NCBI GenBank assembly: GCA_025499625.1
Contig: JAFMVD010000051.1
Location: 1 to 43,511 of the forward strand
From: Carboxylicivirga fragile
GTDB lineage: Bacteria; Bacteroidota; Bacteroidia; Bacteroidales; Marinilabiliaceae
Direction of reading: 5' to 3'
Length of the DNA: 43,511 bases
Each line of letters starts with the position of its first letter. Within the stretch, counting starts at the first letter, position 1. The translations under genes were made by a program, and so were the position numbers. This document shows, in pieces, positions 42,588-43,511 of this stretch. Under the pieces are notes generated by a model. The model had not been told where the DNA came from. It saw nothing but the letters and a program-made list of their open reading frames with translations, and searched no databases.

Positions 42588-43235
42588 ATGCTAAAGAAAG
42601 AACGCTACGAGAAGGTAATTGAATATTTTCAGAAGAATATGCCAGTGGCTGAAACCGAGCTGCATTACTCGAATCCCTATCAATTGTTAGTTGCGGTTAT
42701 CCTATCAGCTCAATGCACCGATAAGCGTGTGAATCAATTAACACCTGCTATATTCGAACGTTATCCACAGCCTCACGATTTAGCTGATTCCACACCCGAA
42801 GAGGTGTTTGAATACATTCGTTCATGCAGTTATCCTAACAATAAAAGCAAACATCTGGTTGGTATGGCAAAAATGCTGGTCAATGATTTTAATAATGTTG
42901 TACCAGACGATATAAAAGAATTACAAAAAATGCCTGGTGTGGGTCGTAAAACAGCCAATGTTATTGCATCTGTTGTGTACGAAAAACCTGCCATGGCTGT
43001 TGATACGCATGTGTTTCGATTAGCAGCACGCATTGGTTTAAGTACTAATTCAAAAACGCCTCTGGAAACAGAAAAGCAATTGGTTAAATATTTCCCGGAA
43101 GAATTATTGGCTGTTGCGCACCATTGGTTGATTCTGCATGGTAGATATGTATGCCTTGCTCGTAAACCAAAGTGTGCAAAATGCGGATTAAAAGAGTGTT
43201 GCAAATATTACGAAAAAGAAGTGCTCAATGCTTAA
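42588..43235 (+). CDS. nth: Endonuclease III (DNA glycosylase/AP lyase)
   Basis: A 215-residue base-excision repair enzyme for oxidised pyrimidines. The helix-hairpin-helix LQKMPGVGRKTANVI (112-126) supplies the catalytic lysine K121, and D139 lies in VDTHVFR. The C-terminal 4Fe-4S cluster is complete: C-X6-C-X2-C-X5-C in CLARKPKCAKCGLKECC. Length equals that of E. coli Nth (211). The ATG at 42588 fits the family N-terminus. It is monocistronic as far as can be seen; the upstream gap contains repeats only. Confidence 0.95.
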   Translation: MLKKERYEKVIEYFQKNMPVAETELHYSNPYQLLVAVILSAQCTDKRVNQLTPAIFERYPQPHDLADSTPEEVFEYIRSCSYPNNKSKHLVGMAKMLVNDFNNVVPDDIKELQKMPGVGRKTANVIASVVYEKPAMAVDTHVFRLAARIGLSTNSKTPLETEKQLVKYFPEELLAVAHHWLILHGRYVCLARKPKCAKCGLKECCKYYEKEVLNA

Positions 43236-43322
43236 TTGTATTTCAGTTGCTGGTTTTAATCTATAAGTAATATGCAACTTATAGTTTCGGCTTGATGTTT
43301 AACAATTATTAACGGCGATAGT

Positions 43323-43354
43323 TTGTAGTTGTTTCAATATAATTAGCACCTTTG
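43323..43354 (+). promoter_or_regulatory. Probable promoter near the right edge
   Basis: TTG (43323-43325), 21-base spacer, CACCTTTG (43347-43354) followed by CAG. The box departs from TAnnTTTG only in its first base. A transcript would start near 43361 with no open frame before the hairpin at 43402. Confidence 0.45.
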
Positions 43355-43401
43355 CAGAAGGGATTTTCATAAAAATTGGATTTAGTTAGCTGATTTAAGG
43401 T

Positions 43402-43436
43402 AAGGGCAGATTTTTTAATCTGTCCTTCTTTTTTTT
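43402..43436 (+). terminator. Strong terminator or attenuator hairpin at the right edge
   Basis: AAGGGCAGATT pairs with AATCTGTCCTT (one G:T pair), loop TTTT, followed by C and a T8 run. It is too far from nth (167 bases) to be its natural terminator. It lies about 75 bases after the predicted start of a new transcript. Confidence 0.75.
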
Positions 43437-43511
43437 ATCCCTAGTGGTTAACGAAAACTTTAACAACTATTAACTTTACTTTAATTTTGTTAACTATAAT
43501 TTTAATGATAT

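Overview
The window reads as a chromosomal segment of a low-GC member of the Bacteroidota, probably a marine member of the Bacteroidales/Marinilabiliales (inference). The signs are promoters of the TTG / TAnnTTTG type, few Shine-Dalgarno sequences, a long class of amidophosphoribosyltransferase, a glycine-lipid acyltransferase pair, TPR-type hybrid sensor kinases, a carboxypeptidase-regulatory-domain TonB receptor, and a division/wall cluster whose proteins are Bacteroidota-like. MurE carries the DNPR motif, so the wall should contain meso-diaminopimelate.

Layout. 1-83: the 3' end of a 5S rRNA and its terminator, so an rRNA operon lies just outside the left edge. 202-9704: housekeeping genes in small units: SulP anion permease + beta-carbonic anhydrase, tadA, aspS, a PlsC-type acyltransferase, a STAS protein, miaB, a tandem universal stress protein and a SPOR lipid/wall-associated protein. 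9708-16256: a long PurF-type amidotransferase, then on the minus strand a serine hydrolase + cysteine-less FAD/NAD oxidoreductase pair and a glsA-glsB lipid pair. 16342-32276: the dcw cluster, mraZ-rsmH-ftsL-ftsI-murE-mraY-murD-ftsW-murG-murC-ftsQ-ftsA-ftsZ-yqeY, all plus strand and nearly gapless. It lacks murF and ddl; a ladder of 10-bp MraZ boxes precedes it and a second promoter probably lies before ftsQ.

32277-39027 is the accessory part. It holds REP-like repeats, a UPF0158 gene, a strictly phased 21-bp tandem array, and two paralogous TPR histidine kinases separated and flanked by a composite, hairpin-rich interspersed repeat (modules A and B). No response regulator, transposase or phage gene is visible there. 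39240-42380 is a zupT-TonB receptor pair, 42588-43235 is nth, and the right edge holds a promoter and a strong terminator that could delimit a short RNA or attenuator leader.

Functionally, most of the window makes the envelope: lipid II precursor synthesis (murE, mraY, murD, murG, murC), septal polymerase and transpeptidase (ftsW, ftsI), divisome assembly (ftsL, ftsQ, ftsA, ftsZ), and membrane lipids (glsA, glsB, acyltransferase). The least explained material is the 21-bp array, the A/B repeat array around the kinases, and a TTCCA-N5-TGGAA palindrome shared by the STAS and stress-protein upstream regions. No complete CRISPR, phage, or defence system is seen.
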